From Streptomyces barringtoniae (lineage in GTDB: Bacteria > Actinomycetota > Actinomycetes > Streptomycetales > Streptomycetaceae), in NCBI RefSeq assembly GCF_020819595.1, contig NZ_JAJHNP010000010.1, forward strand, positions 186,001-250,000: 64,000 nucleotides of DNA, in the 5' to 3' direction. Below, in pieces: positions 33,998 to 43,188 of the stretch. Below the pieces are notes generated by a model. It ran no database searches, was not told the origin of the DNA, and worked only from the letters and a program-made list of their open reading frames with translations. The translations under genes and the position numbers were made by a program. Numbering within the stretch: position 1 is the first letter of the stretch; each line of letters opens with the position of its first letter.

Positions 33998-36900
33998 TCA
34001 GATGGCTGGGTCGCCACCTCCGGCGCCGGCGGCCGTGCCTGTCGTACCGCCGCCGCCGTCGGTTCCCCCGCCGGTGGTCGTGCCGCCGCCGTCGGTTCCG
34101 CCGCCGGTGGTCGTGCCGCCGCCGGTCGTGCCGCCGCCGTCGGTTCCGCCGCCCGTGGTCGTACCACCGCCTGTGGTCGTACCTCCGCCGGTCGTGGTGC
34201 CGCCGCCGGTGGTGCCGGTGCCGCCGGTGGTGGTCGGGCCGCCGGTGGTGGGGGTGCCGGTGGTGCCGCCGGTGGTCGGGCTGGTGGTCGGGCCGCCGGT
34301 GGGGGTGCCGGTGGTGCCGCCGTTGTTCTGGCCGACGGTCGTGCCCGGCGGGACCGAGCCGGTGGCGCTGGGCGGCTGCGGCTGGTCGGCGCCCGGCTGC
34401 AGCTGGAGGTCGAAGTCGGAGGCCGGCTTGTTCTTCAGCGCGTCCGCCGTGTACTGGGCCCAGATCTGGGTGGGCGGGCCGCCGCCGTTCATACGGGGCT
34501 GGCCGAGGGCGCCGTACAGCGGCATGTGCTTGGCCGTCACCGGGTCCTGGCCCATGACCGAGACCACCGTGGCCAGGTCGGGGGTGTAACCGGCGAACCA
34601 GGCGGCGGTGTCGTTCTCGGCGGTACCGGTCTTGCCGGCCGCCGGGCGGCCCGCGGCCTGTGCGGAGGTGGCGGTGCCGTTGTCGACCACGCTCTGCAGG
34701 ATGGACGTGGTGGTGTCGGCGGCCTCGCGGCTGACGGCCTGCTTGACGGGCTGCTGGGGCAGCTTGACCGTGTCCGTGCCGTCCTTGGTGATCTTCTCGA
34801 TCATGGTGTACGTGCCGTGCTGGCCGTGGTTGGCGAGCGTGGCGTAGGACTCCGCCATGTCCAGCACGCTGGCGGTGGCGGTGCCGAGGGCGATGGACGG
34901 GGACGGGTACAGGTCCGGGGTGTCGGAGGGGACACCGAGGTCGATCGCGGTCTGCTTGACCTTCGACGGGCCGACGTCGGCGGCCATCTGCGCGTAGACG
35001 GCGTTCACGGACAGGTCGGTCGCCTTGGTGACGGTGATCTGGCCGTACGACTTCTGGTCCTCGTTCTGCGGGCTGTAGGGCGCGCCGCTCCAGCCCTCGA
35101 CGAGCCGCTCGTTGGTGCCGTCGTACATGGTGTTCGGGGTGATGGTGCGGCCGTCCTGGGTGGTCGAGGCGTTCTGCACCGCCGAGGTGAAGACGAAGGG
35201 CTTGAAGGTGGAGCCGACCTGGAAGTCGCCGCGGGTCGCGCCGTTGGTGTACTGCTTCACGTAGTCGATACCGCCATACATGGCGACGACCTTGCCGGTC
35301 TTCGGGTCGACGGAGGCGCCGCCCGCGCGGACGTACCTGTCCACCTTGTTGTTCTTCTTGTCCAGCTTGGCGATCAGCTGGTCGTTGACCGCCTTGACGA
35401 AGGCGTTCTGCCTGTTCTTCTGGATGGTGGTGGTGATGCGGTAGCCGCCGGTCGCGAGCTGGTCGTCGGTGAGGATGTTGTTGGTGGTCAGGTAGTGCTT
35501 GACCGCCTCGACGAGGTAGCCGCGCTGGCCGGACATGCCGGTGGAGACGGTCTGCTCCTTCGGCATCGGGAACTTCATCCCGGCGCGCGCGGACTGGCTG
35601 AGCCAGCCCTTCTTGACCATGCCGTCCAGGACGTAGTTCCAGCGGGCGACGGCCGCGGCCTTGTTCTCGGGGTGGGCGACGACGTCGTACTCGCTGGGCG
35701 CGTTGACGAGCGCGGCGAGGTAGGCGGCGCGGGCCGGGTCGAGGTTCTGGGCGTCCACGCCGTAGTAGGCCTGGGCGGCGGACTGGATGCCGTAGGCGTT
35801 GCGGCCGAAGTAGCTGGTGTTGAGGTAGCCCTCAAGGATCTCGTCCTTGGACTTGTTGCGGTCCAGCTTGATCGAGATGAAGAACTCCTTGGCCTTGCGG
35901 GTGACCGTCTGCTCCTGGCCCAGGTAGTAGTTCTTCACGTACTGCTGGGTGATCGTCGAGCCGGACTGCTTGCCCTTGCCGGTCGCCGTGTTCCAGGCGG
36001 CGCGGAGCATCGCCTTGGGGTCGATGGCCGACTCGGTGTAGAAGTCGCGGTCCTCGGCGGCCAGTACGGCGTGCTGGGCGTCCTTGGAGACCTGGGCGAG
36101 GCTGACGTTCTCCCGGTTGATCTGGCCGTCGCGGGCCAGCTGGGAGCCGTCGGCGTAGAGGTAGACGTTGGCCTGCTTGGTGGCGAGGGCGTTGGCCGGC
36201 GGGATGTTGACCATGGAGTAGCCGAGGAAGAAGAGGCCGACGAGCAGCATGATGCCGATGACGAAGGTGCCGAGCACCAGGCGCCAGGTCGGGATGATCC
36301 GCCGCCATCCGGTCCGCTTGGGCCGCTTCGGCTTCCTGCCCTTGCCGGACCCTGCGGAGGCCTGGCCGTCCGGGGAGGCGGCGAGGGCGGTGCCGGCCTG
36401 GCCGGGGGTTGCGCCGGGGGTCTGCCGGGGGGTCTTGGCTCCGGGGCCGGTACGGGGGCCGGGGGTGGCGGCGCCCACCGCGCCCGCCGCGCCCGCGGCA
36501 CCTGCCGGGGAGGCGTGAGCGGCGGCACCGGCGGCGGCAGCACCGGCGGCACCGGCTGTCCGGGCGGGTCGGCCGGGGCCGGCGGGTCGGGAGCCGGTCG
36601 TGTGGGACGTGCGGCCGGTGGCGGCCGGCTTCGTCGCCGGGGAGGCGGCCTCGGCGGAACCTCCGGGCTCACCGGCGCGGGGCGCGCTGACCCGCCGGAG
36701 CACCTGCGTGGTCTCGGGCGCCTGGGCCTGCTCAGCGGGCTTGCCGGGTTCCTCCGGAGACGCCTGGGGTCCCCGGGGCGGGGTGACGCGCCGGAGGACC
36801 TGGGTGCTCTCCGCCGGCTGCGGCTCCTTGGGCGCGCGGGCTCCGGGGACGTGCGGCTTCTCCGAGGTGCCCGACTTGCCGAAAATTTCCCCCTTGCCGG

Positions 36901-37870
36901 AAACACTCTGATTGACGGAAGCATCGCGTTTGTCGGATGTTTCACGCTCGGACGCCGAGCCCGCACCCGAAACCGACGCGTCACCGGAGTCCGACACACC
37001 GCGGGAGGCGGAAGCACCGCGGGAGGGCGAGGTGCCACCAGAACCCGTGGCCCCACCAGAGCCCGTAGCCCCAGCAGAACCCGTAGCCCCAGCAGAGCCC
37101 GAAGCGCCGCCAGAGGCCGACGCGCCCCGGGCGGCCGACGCACCGCCGGAGACCGAAGCCCCACCAGAGGCCGACGCACCACGAGAGGCCGAAGCCCCAC
37201 CAGCGCCGGGAGCTCCACCATGGGCCGAAGCGCCGCCGGAGGGCGAAGCGCCATCAGGAGCCGACGCCCCACGCGAGGCCGAACCAGCGCCCGAGGTCGA
37301 GGCACCCCCAGAGGCCGACGCACCACGAGAGCCCGAAGCCCCACCAGAACCCGGAGCTCCACCAGGGGTCGAAGCACCGCCGGAGGGCGAGGCGCCCCCA
37401 GAGGCCGACGCGCCGGCACGGGCCGAAGCTCCACCAGAGCCCGAAGCTCCACCAGAAGGCGAAGCGCCACCAGAGCTCGGAGCCCCACCGGAGCCCGAAG
37501 CCCCGCCCGAGGCCGAAGCCCCACCGGAGCCCGAGGGCGGTTCGCTGCCGGGTGTCGTCGGGCCGGTCTGGTCCGTGTGGGCGTCCCGGGCTGCCTGGCG
37601 GGCGCGGGCGATGGAGGCCGTGCGGTCCTGGGGCGCGGGCGCCTCGTCCGAGGGCTTCCGGGTCGCCGAACCGTCACCGGCACCGGCGCCCCCGGAGCGG
37701 GGTGTGCCGGGCTCTCTCGGCCCCTTCACGTCGGCTGCGTTCCTCGTCCCCTTGTCCGGGGCGGCGGCCGTCTCCTCGTGGCCCCCCGGGTCGCCGGGGC
37801 CTTCAGCCGGCAGCGGCTTTCTCGGCGGCACGCCTTCGGTCGGCTGCTGCGGCTGCGGCTCGTCGCTCAT
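33998..37870 (-). CDS. Class A penicillin-binding protein (GT51 + transpeptidase) with giant disordered head
   Basis: About 1290 residues. The first ~520 are disordered and rich in Ala/Gly/Ser/Pro, including some 33 XSGGAS hexapeptides. One membrane helix (LVLGTFVIGIMLLVGLFFLG, near 535) leads to the glycosyltransferase domain (EDRDFYTESAIDP, SGSTITQQYVKNYYL) and transpeptidase (STFK, SVN, KTGTAEN). A TTGGG/TDGGG low-complexity tail closes it. It polymerises and crosslinks peptidoglycan. ATG 37870 is chosen; GTG 37879 is possible. Typical paralogues are 700-800 residues, so the head is unusually long. Confidence 0.93.
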   Translation of the reverse strand: MSDEPQPQQPTEGVPPRKPLPAEGPGDPGGHEETAAAPDKGTRNAADVKGPREPGTPRSGGAGAGDGSATRKPSDEAPAPQDRTASIARARQAARDAHTDQTGPTTPGSEPPSGSGGASASGGASGSGGAPSSGGASPSGGASGSGGASARAGASASGGASPSGGASTPGGAPGSGGASGSRGASASGGASTSGAGSASRGASAPDGASPSGGASAHGGAPGAGGASASRGASASGGASVSGGASAARGASASGGASGSAGATGSAGATGSGGATGSGGTSPSRGASASRGVSDSGDASVSGAGSASERETSDKRDASVNQSVSGKGEIFGKSGTSEKPHVPGARAPKEPQPAESTQVLRRVTPPRGPQASPEEPGKPAEQAQAPETTQVLRRVSAPRAGEPGGSAEAASPATKPAATGRTSHTTGSRPAGPGRPARTAGAAGAAAAGAAAHASPAGAAGAAGAVGAATPGPRTGPGAKTPRQTPGATPGQAGTALAASPDGQASAGSGKGRKPKRPKRTGWRRIIPTWRLVLGTFVIGIMLLVGLFFLGYSMVNIPPANALATKQANVYLYADGSQLARDGQINRENVSLAQVSKDAQHAVLAAEDRDFYTESAIDPKAMLRAAWNTATGKGKQSGSTITQQYVKNYYLGQEQTVTRKAKEFFISIKLDRNKSKDEILEGYLNTSYFGRNAYGIQSAAQAYYGVDAQNLDPARAAYLAALVNAPSEYDVVAHPENKAAAVARWNYVLDGMVKKGWLSQSARAGMKFPMPKEQTVSTGMSGQRGYLVEAVKHYLTTNNILTDDQLATGGYRITTTIQKNRQNAFVKAVNDQLIAKLDKKNNKVDRYVRAGGASVDPKTGKVVAMYGGIDYVKQYTNGATRGDFQVGSTFKPFVFTSAVQNASTTQDGRTITPNTMYDGTNERLVEGWSGAPYSPQNEDQKSYGQITVTKATDLSVNAVYAQMAADVGPSKVKQTAIDLGVPSDTPDLYPSPSIALGTATASVLDMAESYATLANHGQHGTYTMIEKITKDGTDTVKLPQQPVKQAVSREAADTTTSILQSVVDNGTATSAQAAGRPAAGKTGTAENDTAAWFAGYTPDLATVVSVMGQDPVTAKHMPLYGALGQPRMNGGGPPTQIWAQYTADALKNKPASDFDLQLQPGADQPQPPSATGSVPPGTTVGQNNGGTTGTPTGGPTTSPTTGGTTGTPTTGGPTTTGGTGTTGGGTTTGGGTTTGGGTTTGGGTDGGGTTGGGTTTGGGTDGGGTTTGGGTDGGGGTTGTAAGAGGGDPAI
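36937..37534 (-). repeat. 18-bp coding repeats (XSGGAS hexapeptides) in the PBP head
   Basis: About 33 degenerate 18-bp units encode Ser/Ala-Gly-Gly-Ala-Ser hexapeptides, for example GSGGAS, PSGGAS and ASRGAS. The copies differ at the third codon position, so the repeat is old but constrained at protein level. Confidence 0.85.
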
Positions 37871-38071
37871 GTCGTGCACGGACTCCTGTTTCGTCGTACG
37901 TTCCCGTACGCCTCGTACGCTCTTCTGCGCCCCCAGTTTGAAGACTCTCGCACCTGGCGTTCCGTTCCCGGATTCCAGCACGCTTCGGGCACGAAATTGC
38001 GTGGCCGGTCGCCGGGCCCGGGGCTAAGCTCCTGCGCTTCGGTGTCGAGCGGTCCCGGGAGGTGGACTGGC

Positions 38072-38872
38072 GTGGGCGCGGGACGGTTGTACGTGGCCGT
38101 CGCGGCGGGGGGATTCAGACGGTACGCGACGTATCGGGCCGCCACTGCGGCAGGGGTGTTCACGAACACCGTCTTCGGGTTGATCCTCGTCTATACGTAT
38201 CGGGCGCTGTGGGACGAGCGGCCGCACCTGGGCGGGTGGGATCAGTCGCAGGTCGTGACGTATGTGTGGCTGGGGCAGGCGTTCCTGTCGACGCTCGCGA
38301 TCGGCGGCGGGGGCGTCGAGAACGAGTTGATGGAACGCATCCGTACGGGGGACGTGGCGATCGACCTGTACCGGCCCGCCGACCTGCAGCTGTGGTGGCT
38401 GGCGACGGACCTGGGCCGGGCGTTCTTCCAGTTGCTGGGGCGGGGGCTGGTGCCCTTCGTCTTCGGTGCCCTGTGCTTCCCGGTGTACCTGCCGACGGAC
38501 GTGGGCACCTGGGTCGCCTTCCTCGTCGCCGTACTGCTGGCGATGATCGTCGGGTTCGGCCTGCGGTACCTGGTGGCGCTCAGCACGTTCTGGTTCCTGG
38601 ACGGTACGGGTGTGGCGCAGATGTCGTGGCTCGTCGGCTTCTTCTGCTCGGGCATGCTGCTGCCGCTGAACATCTTCCCGGGGGCGCTCGGCGAGGTCGT
38701 ACGGGCGCTGCCGTGGTCCTCGCTGCTGCAGGCGCCGGCCCAGATCCTGCTGGGGCATGCGGACCCGCTGGGCACGTACGTGTTCCAGGGGGCGTGGGCG
38801 GTGGTGCTGCTGGGTGCCGGGCGGCTGGTGCAGTCGGCGGCGACGCGCAGGGTGGTGGTCCAGGGTGGGTGA
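38072..38872 (+). CDS. ABC-2-type transporter permease 1
   Basis: 266 residues with six membrane helices; starts FRRYATYRAATAAGVFTNTVFG and contains GIENELMERIRTGDVA-like text (GGVENELMERIRTGDVAIDL), a hallmark of ABC-2 permease pairs with paired hydrophobic subunits. GTG start 38072 with GGGAGG upstream. It overlaps the second permease and belongs to a three-gene exporter operon with the ATPase at 39697. Substrate unknown. Confidence 0.88.
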   Translation: MGAGRLYVAVAAGGFRRYATYRAATAAGVFTNTVFGLILVYTYRALWDERPHLGGWDQSQVVTYVWLGQAFLSTLAIGGGGVENELMERIRTGDVAIDLYRPADLQLWWLATDLGRAFFQLLGRGLVPFVFGALCFPVYLPTDVGTWVAFLVAVLLAMIVGFGLRYLVALSTFWFLDGTGVAQMSWLVGFFCSGMLLPLNIFPGALGEVVRALPWSSLLQAPAQILLGHADPLGTYVFQGAWAVVLLGAGRLVQSAATRRVVVQGG

Positions 38873-39692
38873 GACCGGCACCGGCCGGGTGCGGGAGGGC
38901 GTGCGGGCCTATCTGATGATCGCCGGGATGTGGATCAGGTCGACGATGGCCTACCGAGCCTCGTTCGTGATGACCACGTTCGGCAACTTCTCGGCGACCC
39001 TCCTCGACTTCGTCGGGATCATGCTGATGTTCTCGCGGGTGGACGTGCTCGGCGGCTGGTCACTGCCGGAGGTGGCCTTCCTGTACGGGCTGTCCGGCAC
39101 GGCCTTCGGTCTTGCCGACCTGGTGATCGGCTCGATGGAGCGGCTGGGGCGGCGGGTGCGCGACGGCACGCTGGACACGCTGCTGGTGCGGCCGGCGCCG
39201 GTGCTGGCGCAGGTGGCGGCCGACCAGTTCGCCCTGCGCAGGCTGGGCCGGGTGGTGCAGGGCCTGCTGGTGCTCACCTGGGCGGTGGCGCGGCTGGACA
39301 TCGACTGGACGCCGCTGAAGCTGCTGCTGATGCCGGTGATGGTGGTGAGTGGCTGCGGGATCTTCTGCGCGGTGTTCGTGGCGGGGGCGGCCTTCCAGTT
39401 CCTGGCGTCGGACGCCTCGGAGGTGCAGAACGCCTTCACCTACGGCGGTACGACGCTGCTGCAGTATCCGCCGACGGTGTTCGCGAAGGAGCTGGTGCGC
39501 GGGGTGACGTTCGTGCTGCCGCTGGCCTTCGTCAACTGGCTGCCCGCGACCTATGTGCTGGGGCGGCCGTATCCGCTGGGGCTGCCCCAGTGGCTGGCGT
39601 TCGCACCGCCGCTGGTGGCGGCGGGCTGCTGCGCGCTGGCGGGGCTGGCCTGGCGGGCGGGTCTTCGTTCGTATCGGAGTACAGGGAGCTGA
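38865..39692 (+). CDS. ABC-2-type transporter permease 2
   Basis: 275 residues, six helices; the amphipathic loop RRVRDGTLDTLLVRPAPVL is typical of the second subunit of such pairs. GTG 38865 overlaps the previous stop by 8 bases. Homologous in layout to permease 1, so the exporter is a heterodimer. Confidence 0.88.
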   Translation: MGETGTGRVREGVRAYLMIAGMWIRSTMAYRASFVMTTFGNFSATLLDFVGIMLMFSRVDVLGGWSLPEVAFLYGLSGTAFGLADLVIGSMERLGRRVRDGTLDTLLVRPAPVLAQVAADQFALRRLGRVVQGLLVLTWAVARLDIDWTPLKLLLMPVMVVSGCGIFCAVFVAGAAFQFLASDASEVQNAFTYGGTTLLQYPPTVFAKELVRGVTFVLPLAFVNWLPATYVLGRPYPLGLPQWLAFAPPLVAAGCCALAGLAWRAGLRSYRSTGS

Positions 39693-39696
39693 CGCG

Positions 39697-40665
39697 GTGG
39701 CGGACAACGGTTTCATCTCGCTGGAGAAGGTCGAGAAGGTCTTCGAGGTGCGCAGGAAGACCGGTTTCCTGAGGCGGGAGCGGCGCGAGGTGCGGGCGGT
39801 GGACTCGCTCTCGTTCGCGGTGGCGCGCGGGGAGATGGTCGGGTACATCGGGCCGAACGGCGCCGGGAAGTCGACCACGATCAAGATGCTGACCGGGATT
39901 CTGACGCCGAGCGCGGGCAGGCTGCGGGTGGCGGGCATCGATCCGTCGCGGGAGCGGCGGCGCCTGGCGCACCGGATCGGGGTGGTGTTCGGGCAGCGTA
40001 CGACCCTGTGGTGGGACCTGCCGCTGATCGACTCCTACCGGCTGGCGCACCGCATGTACCGGATCCCGGACGCGCGTTACCGCGAGAACCTGGACCGGTG
40101 CGTGGAACTGCTGGAGCTGGGCGCCCTGTTGGACGTGCCGGTACGGCAGCTGTCGCTCGGGCAGCGGATGCGCGGGGACATCGCGGCGGCCCTGCTGCAC
40201 GACCCGGAGGTGCTGTACCTGGACGAGCCGACGATCGGACTGGATGTCGTGTCGAAGGCGAAGGTCCGCGGTTTCCTGCGGGAGTTGAATGCCGAGCGGG
40301 GCACGACCGTGCTGCTGACCACGCACGACCTGCAGGACATCGAGCAGTTGTGCTCGCGGGTGATGGTGATCGACCACGGCCGGCTGGTGTACGACGGTCC
40401 GCTCGCGGGGCTGCACGAGGCCGGGGAGAGCGAGCGGACGCTGGTGGTGGACCTGGAGCGGGAACTGCCGCCGGTCGAGGTGCCGTCGGCGCGCGTGGTG
40501 CGGGTGGAGGGGCCGCGGCAGTGGCTGGCGTTCCCGGCGGGGCAGTCGGCGGCGCCGCTCGTGGCGTATCTCGCGGCGGAGTATCCGCTGGTGGACCTGT
40601 CGGTGCGGGAGCCGGACATCGAGGCGGTCATCGCGAAGATGTACGCGGAGAAGGCGGTCTCGTAG
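39697..40665 (+). CDS. ABC transporter ATP-binding protein
   Basis: 322 residues. Walker A GPNGAGKST, Q loop VVFGQRTTLWWDLP, signature LSLGQRMRGD, Walker B VLYLDEPTIGLD and H loop LLTTHDL. The C-terminal extension of about 80 residues is of the kind seen in ABC-2 exporters. GTG start 4 bases after the second permease. It powers the heterodimeric exporter just upstream. Confidence 0.93.
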   Translation: MADNGFISLEKVEKVFEVRRKTGFLRRERREVRAVDSLSFAVARGEMVGYIGPNGAGKSTTIKMLTGILTPSAGRLRVAGIDPSRERRRLAHRIGVVFGQRTTLWWDLPLIDSYRLAHRMYRIPDARYRENLDRCVELLELGALLDVPVRQLSLGQRMRGDIAAALLHDPEVLYLDEPTIGLDVVSKAKVRGFLRELNAERGTTVLLTTHDLQDIEQLCSRVMVIDHGRLVYDGPLAGLHEAGESERTLVVDLERELPPVEVPSARVVRVEGPRQWLAFPAGQSAAPLVAYLAAEYPLVDLSVREPDIEAVIAKMYAEKAVS

Positions 40666-40674
40666 GCTGCTGTC

Positions 40675-41421
40675 ATGACCGACGACGCAAGTCCGGACCT
40701 CCGGGCGTCCGACAGCGACCGTGAGCGGGTCGCCGAGGTCCTGCGGGACGCTCTGGCCGAGGGCCGCCTCGACATGGCGGAGTTCGAGGAGCGGCTGGAG
40801 GCGACGTACAAGGCGCGTACGTACGGCGAGCTGGCGCCGATCACCCGCGACCTTCCGGCCTCCGGCGCACCGGCGCCCGCCCCGGTCTCCTTCACCAAGG
40901 AACCGGCGCCGAGCGGGGGTTGGGCCGGGCGGATCGTCGGGGGCGAGGGGTCCTCGGCGGGTGCGGTGGCCATCATGTCGGGCTTTCAGCGCAAGGGCCG
41001 CTGGACGGTGCCGAAGCGGTTCAACTGCTTCGCGTTCTGGGGTGGGGGCGAGATCGACCTGCGGGAGGCGGACTTCGCGGACCGCGAGGTCGAGATCAAC
41101 TGTGTGGCGATCATGGGCGGTGTGCAGGTCATCGTGCCGCCGGGGGTCGAGGTCGTCGTGCGCGGCATCGGCATCATGGGCGGCTTCGACCATCCCCGCG
41201 ACGACGGCCCGCCCGAGCCGGGCGCCCCGCGGGTGGTCATCGGCGGCCTTGCGTTCTGGGGCGGGGTGGATGTGACCCGCAAGCTCACCCGCGCGGAGCA
41301 GCAACTGCTGAAGGAGCAGCGCCGCCGGGAGAAGCTGGAGCGCAGGGAGTCCCGGCAGGAGCTGCACCAGGCCCGGCGTGAGGAGCGCCGCGAGGAGCGG
41401 GAGCGGCGTCGGGGGTACTGA
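40675..41421 (+). CDS. DUF1707 / LiaF-like protein (cell-wall-stress family)
   Basis: 248 residues. DUF1707 near the N terminus (LRASDSDRERVAEVLRDALA and GRLDMAEFEERLEATYKA), then a LiaF-type beta domain with repeated GGGEIDL, CVAIMGGVQVIVPPGVEV and GIGIMGGF motifs, and a charged coiled tail of Arg/Glu-rich residues (KEQRRREKLERRESRQEL). Relatives answer to cell-wall antibiotics. It begins 10 bases after the ABC ATPase stop, so it probably belongs to that operon. Confidence 0.88.
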   Translation: MTDDASPDLRASDSDRERVAEVLRDALAEGRLDMAEFEERLEATYKARTYGELAPITRDLPASGAPAPAPVSFTKEPAPSGGWAGRIVGGEGSSAGAVAIMSGFQRKGRWTVPKRFNCFAFWGGGEIDLREADFADREVEINCVAIMGGVQVIVPPGVEVVVRGIGIMGGFDHPRDDGPPEPGAPRVVIGGLAFWGGVDVTRKLTRAEQQLLKEQRRREKLERRESRQELHQARREERREERERRRGY

Positions 41422-41430
41422 GCCCCCGGT

Positions 41431-41829
41431 TCACTTCGTGCAGACCTTGGTCAGTTCGCCGGCCGCGTCGGTGACCGGGCTCACGTCCGGGGTCTTGTCG
41501 CCGTTCTTGATGGCCGTACGCACGTTCCCCACGGCTTTCCTCAGGTCGTCGACGGCCTTGTTGACGTCGGCGTTGTCGGTCCTGTCGCCGATCTTGTCGA
41601 GGTTCTTCTCGATGGAGTCGAGGGATGTGCCGGCCTGGGTGGGGTCGTTGGCCGCGTTCTCCACCGCCTGCTGGAGGTCGGTGACGCTGTCGGCGATGGA
41701 GTCGGCGGTCTGCACGCAGTCCAGGGCCTTGTTCACGGCGTCGCAGCCGGTGGTGAGGCCGGTGGTGAGCGCGGCGAGCGCCACGGCGGCGACGGCGGTG
41801 AGACGGCGTCGGCGTGGGCTGACGTCCAT
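41431..41829 (-). CDS. Small lipoprotein, unknown
   Basis: 132 residues. Signal with lipobox LTTGC (Cys about 29), followed by a helical domain rich in Asp/Lys (TSLDSIEKNLDKIGDR, ADVNKAVDDLRKAVGNVRTA), which suggests a coiled bundle; two further Cys (DCVQTA and KVCTK). GAGGGGAACACC precedes the ATG. Converges with the DUF1707 gene. No family recognised. Confidence 0.75.
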   Translation of the reverse strand: MDVSPRRRRLTAVAAVALAALTTGLTTGCDAVNKALDCVQTADSIADSVTDLQQAVENAANDPTQAGTSLDSIEKNLDKIGDRTDNADVNKAVDDLRKAVGNVRTAIKNGDKTPDVSPVTDAAGELTKVCTK

Positions 41830-41896
41830 GGTGGTGTTCCCCTCCCCTGGCAGGGCCCCTGTGGCCCGGTAAGGCTGCCGTACCCCTAGGACGCCG

Positions 41897-41929
41897 AGGA
41901 GGGCGCGCGGGTTGCCCGCGCGCCCTCCT
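41897..41929 (-). terminator. Long inverted-repeat terminator of rph
   Basis: 15-base perfect arms aggagggcgcgcggg and cccgcgcgccctcct with loop ttg, 18 bases past the rph stop on the minus strand. The plus strand side has tttctttt after the stem. Confidence 0.85.
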
Positions 41930-41946
41930 TTCTTTTGGTCCGCCCT

Positions 41947-42684
41947 TTACTTCGCGAGCATGGCTTCGAGGGCCGCGCGCTGGTGGGCGGTGAGCTCGGC
42001 GCAGCCGGTGACGGCGAGGTCGAGCAGGGCGTCGAGTTCGTCGCGGGCGAAGGGCTCGGCCTCGGCGGTGCCCTGGACCTCGACGAAGCGGCCGTCGCCG
42101 GTGCAGACGACGTTCATGTCGGTTTCGGCGCGCACGTCCTCCTCGTAGCAGAGGTCGAGGAGGGGGACGCCGCCGACGATGCCGACGGAGACGGCGGAGA
42201 CGGTGCCGGTGAGCGGCTGCCGGCCGGCCTTGATCAGCTTCTTGCCCTGGGCCCAGCCGACGGCGTCGGCGAGGGCGACGTAGGCGCCGGTGATCGCCGC
42301 GGTGCGGGTGCCGCCGTCGGCCTGGAGGACGTCGCAGTCGAGGACGATGGTGTTCTCGCCGAGCGCCTTGTAGTCGATGACGGCGCGCAGGGAGCGGCCG
42401 ATGAGCCGGGAGATCTCGTGCGTACGGCCGCCGATCTTGCCCTTGACGGACTCGCGGTCGCCGCGGGTGTTGGTGGCGCGGGGCAGCATGGCGTACTCCG
42501 CGGTGACCCAGCCCTCGCCGCTGCCCTTGCGCCAGCGCGGGACGCCCTCGGTCACGGAGGCGGTGCAGAACACCTTGGTGTCGCCGAAGGAGACGAGGAC
42601 GGAGCCCTCGGCGTGCTTGCTCCAGCCGCGTTCGATGGTGACCGGGCGGAGCTGTTGGGGGGTACGGCCGTCGATGCGAGACAT
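41947..42684 (-). CDS. rph: Ribonuclease PH
   Basis: 245 residues. A phosphorolytic 3'-5' exoribonuclease that trims tRNA 3' ends. The family pattern runs from RPVTIERGWSKHAEGSVL through CTASVTEGVPRW, GRTHEISRLIGRSLRAV, DCDVLQADGGTRTAAITGA and DMNVVCTGDGRFVEVQGTAE. Full length. A stacked hairpin separates it from the nagF gene upstream, so it probably has its own promoter. Confidence 0.97.
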   Translation of the reverse strand: MSRIDGRTPQQLRPVTIERGWSKHAEGSVLVSFGDTKVFCTASVTEGVPRWRKGSGEGWVTAEYAMLPRATNTRGDRESVKGKIGGRTHEISRLIGRSLRAVIDYKALGENTIVLDCDVLQADGGTRTAAITGAYVALADAVGWAQGKKLIKAGRQPLTGTVSAVSVGIVGGVPLLDLCYEEDVRAETDMNVVCTGDGRFVEVQGTAEAEPFARDELDALLDLAVTGCAELTAHQRAALEAMLAK

Positions 42685-42709
42685 GGCAAGGAGCCTAGCC
42701 GTACCTGTG

Positions 42710-42744
42710 GAAGGGGCTCCTCCCGCATCGGGAAGCGCCCCTTC
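42710..42744 (-). terminator. Stacked-hairpin terminator of nagF
   Basis: Outer arms gaaggggc and gccccttc enclose a second hairpin tcccg-cat-cggga, 19 bases past the nagF stop on the minus strand, before rph. Confidence 0.7.
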
Positions 42745-42762
42745 GGAGGTGAGCCGCGGGGC

Positions 42763-42996
42763 TCACATCATGTCTTCGATCTCCGCGGCGATCGGGTCGG
42801 CGTCGGTGCCGATGACGACCTGGATGGCGGTGCCCATCTTGACGACGCCGTGGGCGCCGGCGGCCTTCAGGGCGGTCTCGTCGACCAGGGAGGGGTCGGA
42901 CACCTCGGTGCGCAGCCGGGTGATGCAGCCCTCGATCTCCTCGATGTTGTCGATACCGCCGAGGCCGGCGACGATCTTCTCAGCCTTGCTGGCCAT
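42763..42996 (-). CDS. nagF: PTS GlcNAc-specific EIIB component
   Basis: 77 residues of the GltB/NagE-type EIIB domain. The phosphorylated Cys is in EEIEGCITRLRTEV, followed by the family motif VVKMGTAIQVVIGTDADPI. It takes phosphate from EIIA (Crr) and passes it to sugar entering through the EIIC proteins. It is divergent from nagE1. In S. coelicolor the nagF-nagE1-nagE2 order is known, with control by DasR. Confidence 0.93.
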   Translation of the reverse strand: MASKAEKIVAGLGGIDNIEEIEGCITRLRTEVSDPSLVDETALKAAGAHGVVKMGTAIQVVIGTDADPIAAEIEDMM

Positions 42997-43123
42997 GTCC
43001 TGTCTCCCTGAATTCCCTGATCCGAACCGCTATGTCGCAGTAACCCACAGTTGGCCCATCTTCGCGAGCGGTCATGCCGTGCGTGCCGAATGATGGCGGT
43101 CACGACAGCGGAACCGTCCGCGG

Positions 43124-43139
43124 ACTGGTCTACACCACA
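43124..43139. promoter_or_regulatory. DasR-responsive element (dre) in nagF-nagE1 intergenic region
   Basis: ACTGGTCTACACCACA matches the 16-bp dre consensus (ACTGGTCTACACCANT form) at nearly all positions. It lies 50 bases before nagE1 and 127 bases before nagF, so DasR can repress one or both until glucosamine-6-phosphate builds up. Confidence 0.88.
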
Positions 43140-43188
43140 GGGGGTACGGTCGCCAAACCGCCTCCGACTCAAGTGGCCGGAGGACGCC

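Noticed and set aside
36937..37534. CRISPR array
   Set aside because: The regular repeats are 18-bp coding units without spacers inside the penicillin-binding protein.
38757..38864. Upstream extension of the second ABC permease inside the first
   Set aside because: The first permease covers this stretch in its own frame; GTG 38865 is the plausible start.
34526..38872. 1448-codon forward frame
   Set aside because: Its first 1180 codons are antisense to the penicillin-binding protein; only the end (from GTG 38072) is a real ABC permease.
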